Numbered from the stretch's first letter, positions 1 to 8,774 are shown. The stretch: DNA of 38,390 nucleotides from Saprospiraceae bacterium (GCA_026993525.1 JALWSS010000196.1:1-38390), one strand, 5' to 3'. Translations and numbers: made by a program. The notes: generated by a model from the sequence alone, not told the origin.

Positions 1-315
1 CCGCCGGAAACAACCTCGAGGTATCACAGCCTTCCCGTCTGGCCAAGCGGACAGGCAGGCTGTGAATGTAAAACGTCCTTTAGGTCGTCCTGAATTACGA
101 CGTCGATCTGGAGATCGACGATACCCGGCTCGGCACGAGCTCCGCTCGTTGACGCTCTTAAGTGGCGGCTTGTCCGACTTTGGCGGGCCTCCCGGCCGCC
201 GGAAACAACCTCGAGGTATCACAGCCTTCCCGTCTGGCCAGCCGGGCAGGCAGGCTGTGAATGTAAAACGTCCTTTAGGTCGTCCTGAATTACGACGTCG
301 ATCTGGAGATCGACG
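1..315. repeat. Tandem direct repeat, two copies of about 120 bp
   Basis: Bases 1-120 recur at 196-315 with an offset of 195 and only three mismatches, all clustered at 46-51 versus 241-246. Each copy carries a GC-rich palindromic core (GTCTGGCC...GGACAGGCAGG type) and ends in a perfect hairpin, CGTCGATCT-GG-AGATCGACG (101-120 and 296-315). The open frames running through it are repeat translations, not genes. The first copy starts at base 1, so the array may extend beyond the window edge. Confidence 0.85.
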
Positions 316-658
316 GTACGTTGGGCGAACATTTCCCCAATTGCACACCTCATAGGCCTGGAAGGTTGATTTTCCGTGGTGGGGTTTGGATTTGGCCGGA
401 GGCCTGAGTATATTTGGCCTCCCTTCAAACATCACAGCGGACGACGCCACTCACTTCTTTTAATCCCATTGGACAAGTTCGCAAAAACTCTTTGCACCTA
501 CCCTTTTACCAGATTGTCAAGGCATCTGCCCCTCACACTTCAGTGTACTGACGAATGTGGTCCTGAAAAACACTGCACTGACACCTGCCCTTAGCGAGCA
601 CACACTGTTTGAACATTGCAGAAACAACCGATTATCAAACCATAAAATTCTGCTTCCT
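316..658. other. Leader and intergenic DNA before the hexapeptide-repeat gene
   Basis: I see no gene here. A frame open from 557 simply continues the downstream gene upstream of its signal peptide. It presumably holds the promoter of the 659 gene, but no good TTG-N17-23-TAnnTTTG pair was found. Confidence 0.4.
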
Positions 659-2125
659 ATGAAAACCATCAGATTTACACTTCCCGTGATCTTACTGACC
701 ATGCTCTTCATGGTGCAAGACGCCACCGCCCAGATCAGCGGCCAGGTGGTTGACTTTTACATGAACCGCTACAACTCTGCCACCAATGGCGACAAGCTGC
801 CCGTTGAAGACGGAGAAATTCTCGGAACCATCCACTGGAGAGGCTGGACGCCTTCGGGTGAATACCAAAGCAGCACAGCCATCAGAACATACGTGACCGG
901 CAACCCGGACCTGGGCTACCTGCCGGGACGCATGGTGTTCTACACCGGCGGCTCCGACCTGTTTTCTCACGAGCGCATGACCATTCTGGAAAACGGCAAC
1001 GTGGGCATCGGGCTCAGCGATCCGCAGGCTACCCTGCACGTAGCCGGTGATTTTCTCCTCGACGGCAATTTCACCGTGAACGGAGATATCCTGGCTGAAA
1101 ACGTAAAAGCCAACAACAATGTGGAAGCCGGGGTAGATGTCATCGCCGGCAACGACGTGAGTGCCGGCAACAATGTGGCTGCCAACCAGGATGTCACTGC
1201 CGGTAACAACGTCATTGCGACGAACAATGTACAAGCCGGAGGCGACCTGTCGGGCACCAATGTGAACGCCACCAACGACGTGAATGCCGGCAACAATGTC
1301 ATTGCCGGAGGCGATGTAAATGGCGAAAACCTCCACGCCAACAATGACGTCACGGCCGGCGGCAATATCGTGGCTGACCAGGATGTGGGAGCCGGCAATG
1401 ACGTGACTGCCATCAACAACGTCAATGCAGGAAACGACGTGGTGGCCGGCAACAACGTCAGCGCACTGAGCGATGTAAACGCCGGCAATGACGTATCAGC
1501 CACCAACAACGTGAGCGCCGGGCAAAACCTCGATGCAGGCAACAACGTGACGGCCGGCCAAAACGTACTGGCCGGAAACGATGTGACCGCCGACAACGAC
1601 CTGAACGCCGCCAACAACGTCAACGCCGGGCAGGACGTACTGGCCGGCAACAACATGAGCGCCAACAACGACATCAGTGCCGGCAATGACCTGGAAGCAG
1701 GAAACGACCTGCGCGTGGGCAACGACCTCTACGTCAGCAACAACGGCTTTTTCGACGGACAGGTGGCCATTGGCATTGCCGATGACAACATGCCCGGCGG
1801 CTACCGCCTGTATGTGGCCGACGGCATCCTGGCTGAAAAGGTCAAAGTGGCACTGAAAGATTCAGGTGACTGGGCCGACTATGTTTTCGAAGAAGACTAC
1901 GAGTTGATGCCCCTGGAGGAAGTGGAGGCCTTTGTGAAGAAAAACAAACACCTGCCGGGGCTTCCTTCGGCAAACGAAGTGGCTGCCAACGGCTTAGATG
2001 TGGCCCAAATGGACGCCACACTCCTGAAAAAAATTGAAGAACTCACCCTGTATATGCTGCAACTGAAAAAGGAAAATGAAGCCTTGCGGAAAGAACTGGA
2101 TGAACTGAAAAAGTCAAACCGCTAA
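659..2125 (+). CDS. Secreted fibre-like protein with 35 or more hexapeptide repeats and a C-terminal coiled coil
   Basis: This 488-residue protein starts at the ATG at 659, because that start gives a clean signal peptide (MKTIRFTLPVILLTMLF, ending TAQ about residue 25). The longer open frame upstream lacks one. Residues 26-145 form a globular head of the kind found in Bacteroidota tail-fibre-like proteins. Residues 155-362 are 35 uninterrupted units of consensus [VIL]-x-A-x-N-[ND], all six residues long except two of five. Such regularity suggests a beta-solenoid or a trimeric beta-prism shaft (inference). Residues 375-450 resemble the conserved module preceding coiled coils in Bacteroidota tail fibre domain proteins (GYRLYVADGILAEKVKVAL, HLPGLPS). 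Residues 452-488 are a Leu/Lys/Glu-rich coiled coil that probably oligomerises the fibre. There is no T9SS sorting domain and no peptidase S74 motif that I can see. The next gene begins 27 bp downstream, so they are probably co-transcribed. The biological role is unknown. Confidence 0.85.
   Translation: MKTIRFTLPVILLTMLFMVQDATAQISGQVVDFYMNRYNSATNGDKLPVEDGEILGTIHWRGWTPSGEYQSSTAIRTYVTGNPDLGYLPGRMVFYTGGSDLFSHERMTILENGNVGIGLSDPQATLHVAGDFLLDGNFTVNGDILAENVKANNNVEAGVDVIAGNDVSAGNNVAANQDVTAGNNVIATNNVQAGGDLSGTNVNATNDVNAGNNVIAGGDVNGENLHANNDVTAGGNIVADQDVGAGNDVTAINNVNAGNDVVAGNNVSALSDVNAGNDVSATNNVSAGQNLDAGNNVTAGQNVLAGNDVTADNDLNAANNVNAGQDVLAGNNMSANNDISAGNDLEAGNDLRVGNDLYVSNNGFFDGQVAIGIADDNMPGGYRLYVADGILAEKVKVALKDSGDWADYVFEEDYELMPLEEVEAFVKKNKHLPGLPSANEVAANGLDVAQMDATLLKKIEELTLYMLQLKKENEALRKELDELKKSNR
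1121..1744 (+). repeat. Coding hexapeptide (18-bp) tandem repeat, 35 units
   Basis: The stretch is 624 bases, exactly 208 codons: 33 units of six residues and two of five (LSGTN and VNGEN). One more fitting unit (VKANNN) lies directly before it at 1103-1120. Nucleotide units are diverged while the protein pattern is kept, indicating selection on the protein rather than recent slippage. Confidence 0.9.
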
Positions 2126-2152
2126 TCCGTTCACCCTAAAATCTTCCGCCTT

Positions 2153-3601
2153 ATGAAAAAGCTCATTTTATCTTCGGTAATACTGCTGACGGGGCTTTGG
2201 GCCGGAGCGCAGAATATCAAACTGTGCGGCACCGATGCCACCCCGTTGGACGATTCGATTTACATCGCCAAAGTGGCCCAGTTCAACGCCGACACCACCA
2301 CCCCGCCGGTGCTGGTCACCCGCTATGTTCCGGTCATCTACCACATCATTCGCCAGAGCGATGGCACCGGGGGCGCCGTGGCAGATGCCCTGGACGATGT
2401 ACTGGCCGACATCAGCGAAAAGCTGGACACCGCCGGTTTCAATTTCTTCCGTTGCGAAGAACCCAACTACATAGACGCCGACGATTATTTCGCCGGAGTC
2501 ACGCAGGGCTCACTGATGGAAAGTGACATCGTGGGCGACCATGCCCGCACCGGGGCCATCAACATTTTTTTCGTTCCGCAACTGATTGACGACAATGGCC
2601 TGGACACCATCTGTGGCTTCGCCCGTTACCCCTGGCAGGGTGGCAACTACCTCTTCATCAACAACGAGTGCGCCGCTGACGGCAGCACCTTGCTGCACCA
2701 GATCGGCCACTATTTCGGCCTCTACCACACCCACCACACCAGCAGCGTCATAGCAGCGGAGCACGTGACCCGCACCGAAACGGATACCTGCTACAACTGC
2801 GCCACCGCCGGTGACCTGCTCTGCGACACCGAGGCGGACCCGGGCCTATCCGCCCTGAATGTGGACGCCATGTGCAACTACCTGGGCTTGGTGAAAGACT
2901 CCTGCAACCTGGCCACCCCCGCCCAGATACTCGACTACACCCCCGATGTGAGCAACCTGATGTCGCTGGCACCGGCCAACTGCCGCAAGACCCTCTCTGC
3001 CGGCCAATTGGACCGCATGGTGGATTTTTACTTCGACAGCCGGATGATGGAACTGGACCCCATGGGATGCACCAACTCGCCCTGCTACGACGATGTGGTA
3101 CTCCCGCTGGGCATGGACACCACCATCACCGCCATCAAGACCATCCGGGCTTCCGGCAGCATCACTTCCATCGAGACGATTGATGTGAGCGACTCTCCGG
3201 GAGTGACCTACAAAGCCGGTGGCTTCGTTTGCCTGAATCCCGGATTTGAGACCATCAAAGGCTCAATCTTCAGCGCTTACATCGAAGGCTGCACCAACCT
3301 GCTGCCTCCTGATGACCCGGATTTTCTGGTGGTTCCCAAAGAAAAGCCAGGACTCATCATTGCCCCCAATCCGGTGGCTTCGGAACTGACCTTCTGGTTC
3401 AAATTGCCGAAGGAAGGCCGCGCCCGCCTGCAGGTGCTTTCCGGCACCGGCCAGGTCATCGAGGTGCTGGCCGACGGCAACTACCAGGAAGGCCTCCACT
3501 CCATCAGCTGGAATGCCGGCCACCTGCGCAGCGGCCTCTATTTCGTCAGCCTCCAAAGCAATGGAGAGCAAACGGTGCAAAAGATGGTGAAGCTGGAGTG
3601 A
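2153..3601 (+). CDS. Pappalysin-type (M43) metalloprotease-like protein with T9SS sorting domain; catalytic Glu replaced by Gln
   Basis: This is a 482-residue exported protein. The signal peptide is residues 1-19 (MKKLILSSVILLTGLWAGA). The zinc site of M43 peptidases, HExxHxxGxxH, is recognisable at 182-192 as HQIGHYFGLYH: the three zinc histidines (182, 186, 192) and Gly189 are present, but position 183 is CAG (Gln) instead of Glu. A Met-turn-like VSNLMSL segment and the usual AGQLDRM segment follow around residues 265-290. Residues about 400-482 (PNPVASEL...GLYFVSLQ...VQKMVKLE) are a T9SS type A C-terminal sorting domain, so the protein should be exported through PorU-type machinery to the surface or medium. 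In HExxH enzymes the Glu is the general base, so this copy is probably inactive or strongly impaired (inference). It may bind the partner fibre protein upstream, or a peptide ligand. Confidence 0.85.
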   Translation: MKKLILSSVILLTGLWAGAQNIKLCGTDATPLDDSIYIAKVAQFNADTTTPPVLVTRYVPVIYHIIRQSDGTGGAVADALDDVLADISEKLDTAGFNFFRCEEPNYIDADDYFAGVTQGSLMESDIVGDHARTGAINIFFVPQLIDDNGLDTICGFARYPWQGGNYLFINNECAADGSTLLHQIGHYFGLYHTHHTSSVIAAEHVTRTETDTCYNCATAGDLLCDTEADPGLSALNVDAMCNYLGLVKDSCNLATPAQILDYTPDVSNLMSLAPANCRKTLSAGQLDRMVDFYFDSRMMELDPMGCTNSPCYDDVVLPLGMDTTITAIKTIRASGSITSIETIDVSDSPGVTYKAGGFVCLNPGFETIKGSIFSAYIEGCTNLLPPDDPDFLVVPKEKPGLIIAPNPVASELTFWFKLPKEGRARLQVLSGTGQVIEVLADGNYQEGLHSISWNAGHLRSGLYFVSLQSNGEQTVQKMVKLE

Positions 3602-3660
3602 GTTTATGAGGAATTCCTGTCTGCCGACAGGCAGGGAGGAATTGAGGAACTGAATACAGG

Positions 3661-3699
3661 CCTTATGAGGTTTCGGGAACCTCATAAGGTCTTTCTTTT
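3661..3699 (+). terminator. Rho-independent terminator after the M43-like gene
   Basis: A perfect 12-bp stem (CCTTATGAGGTT / AACCTCATAAGG) with a TCGGG loop is followed by GTCTTTCTTTT. It lies 60 bp after the stop at 3601, and its right arm overlaps the stop codon of the convergent membrane protein gene (3682-3684). A smaller CCTGTC-TGCC-GACAGG hairpin at 3616-3631 precedes it. Confidence 0.8.
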
Positions 3700-3999
3700 C
3701 GGCAAGCCCACCACCCTGCTGCCCAGCCAGCCAAAGGCGGCTATGATTACTACCCATTTCAACACCACTGCTACATTGCCGGACATCTCCCTGCCCGATT
3801 CGGGACCCAGCATTTCGCCGAAAAGGAACAGCAGGGGCAGCAGTGCCAGTGGCAACATGAAGATCAGGGCAATTCGTTCCTGCTGCTTCGTGCGCACAAG
3901 GGCAGGACGCTGCTGTTTTTCCCGTTGCCGGTAATCATAGAACAGCAATGCAGGTATGACCAGGGAGGCTATCAGGTAGAGGAGGTCTGGTGTGGCCAT
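3682..3999 (-). CDS. Small membrane protein of unknown function, about three TM segments
   Basis: This 105-residue protein starts at the ATG at 3999. A TTG further upstream (4026) would add nine residues without a clear reason. Hydrophobic stretches lie near residues 3-18 (LLYLIASLVIPALLF), 44-60 (IALIFMLPLALLPLLFLF) and 78-96 (VAVVLKWVVIIAAFGWLG). A strongly basic, Gln-rich cytoplasmic loop (YRQREKQQRPALVRTKQQER) separates the first two. I do not recognise the family. It sits 33 bp after the DUF4143 ATPase on the same strand and could be co-transcribed. The opposite strand also has a short open frame here, but it lacks any such pattern. Confidence 0.55.
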   Translation of the reverse strand: MATPDLLYLIASLVIPALLFYDYRQREKQQRPALVRTKQQERIALIFMLPLALLPLLFLFGEMLGPESGREMSGNVAVVLKWVVIIAAFGWLGSRVVGLPKRKTL

Positions 4000-4032
4000 G
4001 GCTGAAGCGTTTTGGATTGCCGTCAAAGATCA

Positions 4033-5202
4033 TTAAAGCACTTCAAAAATGTGTTCGATTTCTTTGTAACTCAATACCCGGAGGTCTTCGGAAAGCGGAT
4101 ACCCTTCCTCAACCGGACAAATCAGAAACCGGCGTTTTGGCTTCAGGTCTTCACTGACCAGGTAGAATCCCCTGGAAGGTTTTGGCGCAGTGGAATACTT
4201 TATTTCAATCAGCACTTCCGGTTTTCCGGCAAGGCTAATCACCACATCCGCCTCAGCCCCGGCATGGGTTCTGAAGAAATGCAGTTCATGGGTATCCGGC
4301 AAAGCGGCCAGCAATTGTTCAACGATGTAGGTTTCCCAGGATGCGCCAACCGAAGGATGGCCGGCAAGATCGATGAAGGAGGGAATACCCAGCAGTTGAT
4401 GCAGGATGCCGGTATCCCGGATGTAAATTTTGGGTGACTTTACCAGGCGCTTTTTGATGTTTGCATAAATAGGCGTCAATCTTTTTACGAGGTAGGCAGC
4501 TTCCATGAAGTCAATGTAGCGCCTCACCGTGGTGCCGTTGATACCCAGGGATTTTGCGATGGTTTCCATGTTCAGCAGATGGCCGGAAAGATGGGCTAGC
4601 ATCTGCCACAGACGGCCAATAACCACAGGATCTGCTGACAGGCCCAGCAATGGCAAATCCCGCTCGAGGTAAGTCCGGATAAAGTTATGCCGCCAGGCAC
4701 CTGAAAGCTCGTCATCGGGTGCCAGTAATGACTCCGGGAACCCACCCCGGAACCAGTGCTGCCTGAAATCATATTGGCCCTTGATCTCATCATAACTGAC
4801 AGGCATCAGCTCCTGGCAGGCAATTCTTCCGGCAAGACTTTCGGAACTGTCCCGGATCAGATCCGGTGAGGCCGACCCCAAAAGGATGAAACGGCCCGGC
4901 ACCCGGTGTTTGTCAATGATACCCCGCAAAACCGGAAACAAATCGGGTTTCCTTTGCACTTCGTCAAGAATGACGGTGTGCTCCTGAAGGGGTTCTAAAA
5001 AGAGCGATGGATTTTCCAGTTTGGCCAGGTCATTCGGGTTTTCAAGATCGAGGTACACCGTCGGCCTGGGCAAAGTAACTGACAGCGCCTGGGCAAGCGA
5101 TGTTTTTCCAACCTGCCGTGGACCAAGGATGGCCACTGCCGGAAAATAGCTAAGAAGCTTTTCGATCTTTTTCTCAACCTTTCGGTGGATGTACTTATAC
5201 AT
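4033..5202 (-). CDS. AAA-family ATPase with DUF4143 domain
   Basis: This 389-residue protein belongs to the large ATP-binding AAA_14/DUF4143 family. Walker A is GPRQVGKT (27-34), Walker B is VILDE (77-81), and a sensor-like LLGSASPDL is at 107-115. The DUF4143 part (about 175-345) includes the winged-helix-like NGTTVRRYIDFMEAAYLV segment and ends in a PD-(D/E)xK-like signature: Glu290, GAEADVV (Asp319) and IEIK (332-335). The family is common, usually mobile in distribution, and its role is poorly known; some members are discussed as possible nucleases or toxin-like ATPases. The ATG at 5202 is immediately preceded by a strong inverted repeat (5203-5243), which suggests autoregulation at the start codon. 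Confidence 0.88.
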   Translation of the reverse strand: MYKYIHRKVEKKIEKLLSYFPAVAILGPRQVGKTSLAQALSVTLPRPTVYLDLENPNDLAKLENPSLFLEPLQEHTVILDEVQRKPDLFPVLRGIIDKHRVPGRFILLGSASPDLIRDSSESLAGRIACQELMPVSYDEIKGQYDFRQHWFRGGFPESLLAPDDELSGAWRHNFIRTYLERDLPLLGLSADPVVIGRLWQMLAHLSGHLLNMETIAKSLGINGTTVRRYIDFMEAAYLVKRLTPIYANIKKRLVKSPKIYIRDTGILHQLLGIPSFIDLAGHPSVGASWETYIVEQLLAALPDTHELHFFRTHAGAEADVVISLAGKPEVLIEIKYSTAPKPSRGFYLVSEDLKPKRRFLICPVEEGYPLSEDLRVLSYKEIEHIFEVL

Positions 5203-5243
5203 TACCTTGAAAATTCTGTATGAAAAACTGAAATTTCAAGGTA
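5203..5243 (-). promoter_or_regulatory. Inverted repeat abutting the DUF4143 ATPase start codon
   Basis: TACCTTGAAAATT (5203-5215) and AAATTTCAAGGTA (5231-5243) pair at 12 of 13 positions around a 15-base spacer. The repeat begins at the base next to the start codon. It could be an operator for a dimeric repressor, possibly the gene product itself, or an mRNA hairpin blocking translation. Confidence 0.6.
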
Positions 5244-5465
5244 AGAGTAGCAAAAAGCCAGGATTGGCCCCAGTCCCCCTTTTCTTCGTCAAAAGCCGGC
5301 CCCCACCACCACCACCAAAAATCACCCCTTTCCTTTTTGGCTTTCCTTCGGCAAATAATGGGTGTTTTAGTACCTTCCCAGCCGTTTGCCGGAAGGCGAA
5401 AAACAGCCCGGCTGCGGACAGGAGCCGGCTGCACTTTCTATGCTTAACCAAACACCTGACGAATC

Positions 5466-8400
5466 ATGAAGAAATTCTCACTCCTCCTGCTTGCAATGCT
5501 GTTGCTCTTTGGGCAGGACGCCATTGCGCAGCGAAAGAAAAAACACGAGAAAAAGGAAGAAACACCCAAACACTGGACGGACACCCTGAACCTGGGCCTG
5601 AAGTGGCGCAGCGTGGGGCCGGCGGTAACCTCCGGCCGGATTGCGGACTTTGCCGTCAATCCGAACGATAAGAACACCTACTACGTGGCCACGGCCTCCG
5701 GTGGGGTGTGGAAAACCACCAACAACGGCACCACCTACGAGCCCATTTTCGACAACGAGGGCAGCTACTCCATCGGCTGTGTCAGCCTGGACCCCAACAA
5801 CCCCAACGTGGTGTGGGTGGGCACCGGTGAGAACAACAACCAGCGCTCAGTGGCCTACGGAGACGGCGTGTACAAAAGCGAAGACGGCGGCAAGAGTTGG
5901 AAAAACATGGGCCTGAAAAAATCCGAACACATCGGGAAAATCATTGTGGACCCCAGAAATTCCGACGTGGTGTGGGTGGCCGCCATGGGCCCGCTGTGGA
6001 GCGCCGGCGGCGACCGCGGCCTGTACAAAACCACCGACGGCGGCAAGAGCTGGGAGCAGGTTTTGCGGAACGAAAAAGGAGAAAGCCTGCTGGACGAACA
6101 CACCGGTGTGGTGGATGTGGTGATGGACCCCCGCAACCCCGACGTGCTGTATGCAGCGGCCTTTCAACGCCGCCGGCATGTGTTCACCTACGTGGGTGGC
6201 GGCCCGGGAAGCACCATTTACAAAACCAAAGACGGCGGCAAAACCTGGAAAAAGGCGGCCAAAGGCCTGCCGGGTGTGGACATCGGGCGCATCGGCCTGG
6301 CCATTTCCCCGGCTGACCCGGAAGTGATGTACGCCATTGTGGAAGCTGCACAGGGCAAAGGAGGCTTCTTCAAAAGCACCGACCGGGCCGCCAGTTGGGA
6401 GAAACAGAGCAGCCATGCCACCAGCGGCAACTACTACCAGGAAATTGTTTGCCACCCGCACAACCCCGACATCGTTTACAGCCTCAACACCTTCAACCAC
6501 ATCAGTCTGGATGGTGGAAAAACCTGGAAAAATCTCGGCGAGCAATACAAACACGTGGACAACCACGCACTCTGGATCGATCCCGACGACACCGATCACC
6601 TGCTGGCCGGTTGTGACGGCGGCATTTACGAGAGCTTTGACCACGCCAAAACCTGGAACTTCAAGGCCAACCTGCCGGTGACCCAGTTTTACAAAGTGGA
6701 GGTGGACAACAGCAAGCCTTTCTATTACATCTATGGCGGCACACAGGACAATTTCAGCCTCGGAGGCCCCAGCCGCACCCGCAATGGTCACGGGATCACC
6801 AATTCCGACTGGTTTGTCACCCAACTGGGCGACGGCTTTGAGAGCGCCATCGATCCGGAAAATCCGAACATCGTTTATGCGCAGTACCAGTACGGTGGCC
6901 TGACCCGCTACGACCGGGCCACCGGCGAGAACACCTCCATACAGCCGCAACCCCGTGAGGGCGAAGACGCCTACCGCTGGAACTGGGACGCTCCCCTGAT
7001 GGTGTCGAAACACAAAAGCACCCGCATCTACTTTGCTGCCAACAAGCTGTTCCGAAGCGACGACCGCGGCGACACCTGGGAGGTCATCAGCCCCGACCTG
7101 ACCCGCCAGATAGACCGCAATCAACTGCCGGTCATGGGCCGCATCCAGAGCATGGACGCCGTGGCCAAAAACGCTTCCACCTCGCCTTACGGAACCATCG
7201 TGGCCTTCTCCGAAAGCCCGTTGAACGAGAACCTGCTCTACGTCGGAACGGACGACGGACTGGTACAGATCACCGAAGACGGCGGCAAGACCTGGACGAA
7301 GGTGGCCTCTTTCCCCGGCGTGCCGGATACCACTTATGTCAACATGCTCCTCGCTTCGCAACACGATGAAAATGTGGTCTATGCCTGTTTCAACAACCAC
7401 AAGCGGGGCGATTTCAAACCCTATGTTTACAAAAGCACCGACAAGGGCCGCACCTGGACCAGCATCATCGGCAACCTGCCCGAGCGGGGCAGCACCTACA
7501 GCATTGCCGAAGACCATGTGAAACCCGACCTGCTTTTCGTCGGAACGGAGTTCAGCTGCTTCTTCACCCCCGACGGCGGCCAGCACTGGAAAAAGCCGGG
7601 ACGCGGCCTGCCCACCATCGCCGTGCGGGACATAGCCATCCAAGAGCGGGAAAACGACCTGGTGCTGGGTACTTTCGGTCGCAGCTTTTACGTGCTCGAT
7701 GACTACTCCCCCCTCCGGGAAATAACCAGCGAAATGCTGCAGGAGAAAGGTAAAATCCTGCCGGTTAAACAAGGCCTGGTTTACATAGAGGCCCGGCCTC
7801 TCGGCTATGCCACCGGAAAGGGATTCCAGGGACACTCCTTCTACACCGCTCCCAATCCGCCCGTCGGAGCCACCTTCACCTATTACATCAAGGACGAGGT
7901 GAAGACCCTGAAACAAAAGCGCCAGGAGTGGGAAAAAGAGCAGCTCAAAGCCGGCAAGCCCATCCGATACCCGACTTACGAAGAGCTGGAAGCCGAGCGC
8001 AATGAAGAGAAGCCCTACCTGCTCTTCACCGTTTACGACCGCTGGGGCGGTGTAGTTCGTCAGCTCAAAACCGGCGTCAGCAAAGGCATCAACCGCATCA
8101 CCTGGGACGGCCGCTACCCCTCGAAAGACCCCGTGAGCCTGCGCAGCGGAGAGCGTTTGCCCTGGCAATCGCCCGAAGGCGGAGCCCTGGCACTGCCGGG
8201 ACCCTATCTCGTGGCCATGACCCTGGTGCACAACGGAGTGCGCGAGACCCTTGGCCAGGCCAATTTCGAGATCGTACCGATGGGCGGCACCACCCTGCCC
8301 GCTGCCGACCGCAAAGCGCTGGATGACTATGCCCTCCAGGCAGCTGAACTGGAACGCGCTGCCCAGGGTGCCGGCCGTGCCCTCGGTGAGCTGGAAAACC

Positions 8401-8774
8401 GCCTGCGGCACATCGAAAAGGCCCTCGTCGCCATCGGTTCTCCGAAGGAAATGAGCGATGACCTCCGCAAACTGAAAGAGGGCGTGCGCTCGCTGCGTAA
8501 ATCCTTCTACGGCGACAACACAGCTTCCACCATTGACCAGCCGGCACCGCCCTCACTGATGCAACGCATCTACGGCATGGCCTACGACATCTGGACGTCC
8601 ACCTCAGCGCCCACCAACACGATGAAGGAACAACAGCGCATCGCCGGGGATATCTTCAAAAAAGACCTCGCCACCCTGCGCCAGCTCATCGAAGTGGACC
8701 TGAAACAACTGGAAGACAAACTGGAAGCTGCCAGGGCACCCTATACACCGGGCCGCATTCCGAAATGGGAGTAA
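5466..8774 (+). CDS. Secreted Asp-box (BNR/sortilin-like) beta-propeller protein
   Basis: This 1102-residue protein has a signal peptide (MKKFSLLLLAMLLLFGQDA, cleavage about residue 22, then a lysine-rich stretch). Residues about 40-730 hold at least ten Asp-box turns of the S/T-x-D-x-G-x-T-W type: SEDGGKSW, TTDGGKSW, TKDGGKTW, STDRAASW, SLDGGKTW, SFDHAKTW, SDDRGDTW, TEDGGKTW, STDKGRTW and TPDGGQHW. This is the VPS10/sortilin-like or exo-sialidase-like double propeller frequently annotated as glycosyl hydrolase in Bacteroidota. Residues about 770-930 contain a FlgD/gliding-motility-like beta domain (FTVYDRWGGVVRQLKTGV, GINRITWDGR), and about 940-1090 is a predicted helical/coiled-coil tail. 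There is no T9SS sorting domain at the C terminus. Asp boxes mark the fold, not catalysis, so an enzymatic role is unproven. A terminator follows at 8927-8960. Confidence 0.88.
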   Translation: MKKFSLLLLAMLLLFGQDAIAQRKKKHEKKEETPKHWTDTLNLGLKWRSVGPAVTSGRIADFAVNPNDKNTYYVATASGGVWKTTNNGTTYEPIFDNEGSYSIGCVSLDPNNPNVVWVGTGENNNQRSVAYGDGVYKSEDGGKSWKNMGLKKSEHIGKIIVDPRNSDVVWVAAMGPLWSAGGDRGLYKTTDGGKSWEQVLRNEKGESLLDEHTGVVDVVMDPRNPDVLYAAAFQRRRHVFTYVGGGPGSTIYKTKDGGKTWKKAAKGLPGVDIGRIGLAISPADPEVMYAIVEAAQGKGGFFKSTDRAASWEKQSSHATSGNYYQEIVCHPHNPDIVYSLNTFNHISLDGGKTWKNLGEQYKHVDNHALWIDPDDTDHLLAGCDGGIYESFDHAKTWNFKANLPVTQFYKVEVDNSKPFYYIYGGTQDNFSLGGPSRTRNGHGITNSDWFVTQLGDGFESAIDPENPNIVYAQYQYGGLTRYDRATGENTSIQPQPREGEDAYRWNWDAPLMVSKHKSTRIYFAANKLFRSDDRGDTWEVISPDLTRQIDRNQLPVMGRIQSMDAVAKNASTSPYGTIVAFSESPLNENLLYVGTDDGLVQITEDGGKTWTKVASFPGVPDTTYVNMLLASQHDENVVYACFNNHKRGDFKPYVYKSTDKGRTWTSIIGNLPERGSTYSIAEDHVKPDLLFVGTEFSCFFTPDGGQHWKKPGRGLPTIAVRDIAIQERENDLVLGTFGRSFYVLDDYSPLREITSEMLQEKGKILPVKQGLVYIEARPLGYATGKGFQGHSFYTAPNPPVGATFTYYIKDEVKTLKQKRQEWEKEQLKAGKPIRYPTYEELEAERNEEKPYLLFTVYDRWGGVVRQLKTGVSKGINRITWDGRYPSKDPVSLRSGERLPWQSPEGGALALPGPYLVAMTLVHNGVRETLGQANFEIVPMGGTTLPAADRKALDDYALQAAELERAAQGAGRALGELENRLRHIEKALVAIGSPKEMSDDLRKLKEGVRSLRKSFYGDNTASTIDQPAPPSLMQRIYGMAYDIWTSTSAPTNTMKEQQRIAGDIFKKDLATLRQLIEVDLKQLEDKLEAARAPYTPGRIPKWE

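Noticed and set aside
62-355. Open frame through the tandem repeat at the left end
   Set aside because: It translates both repeat copies into duplicated arginine-rich peptide; no signal or homology.
692-1722. Two minus-strand open frames across the hexapeptide repeat
   Set aside because: They merely mirror the 18-bp periodicity of the real gene on the plus strand.
3665-3934. Plus-strand frame opposite the small membrane protein
   Set aside because: It starts inside the terminator hairpin and lacks hydrophobic or domain structure; the minus frame has three clear TM segments.
5847-8411. Very long minus-strand open frame (854 codons) opposite the Asp-box propeller gene
   Set aside because: It is a codon-bias shadow. 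The plus-strand product has a signal peptide and regular Asp boxes, while the antisense translation has no recognisable domain.
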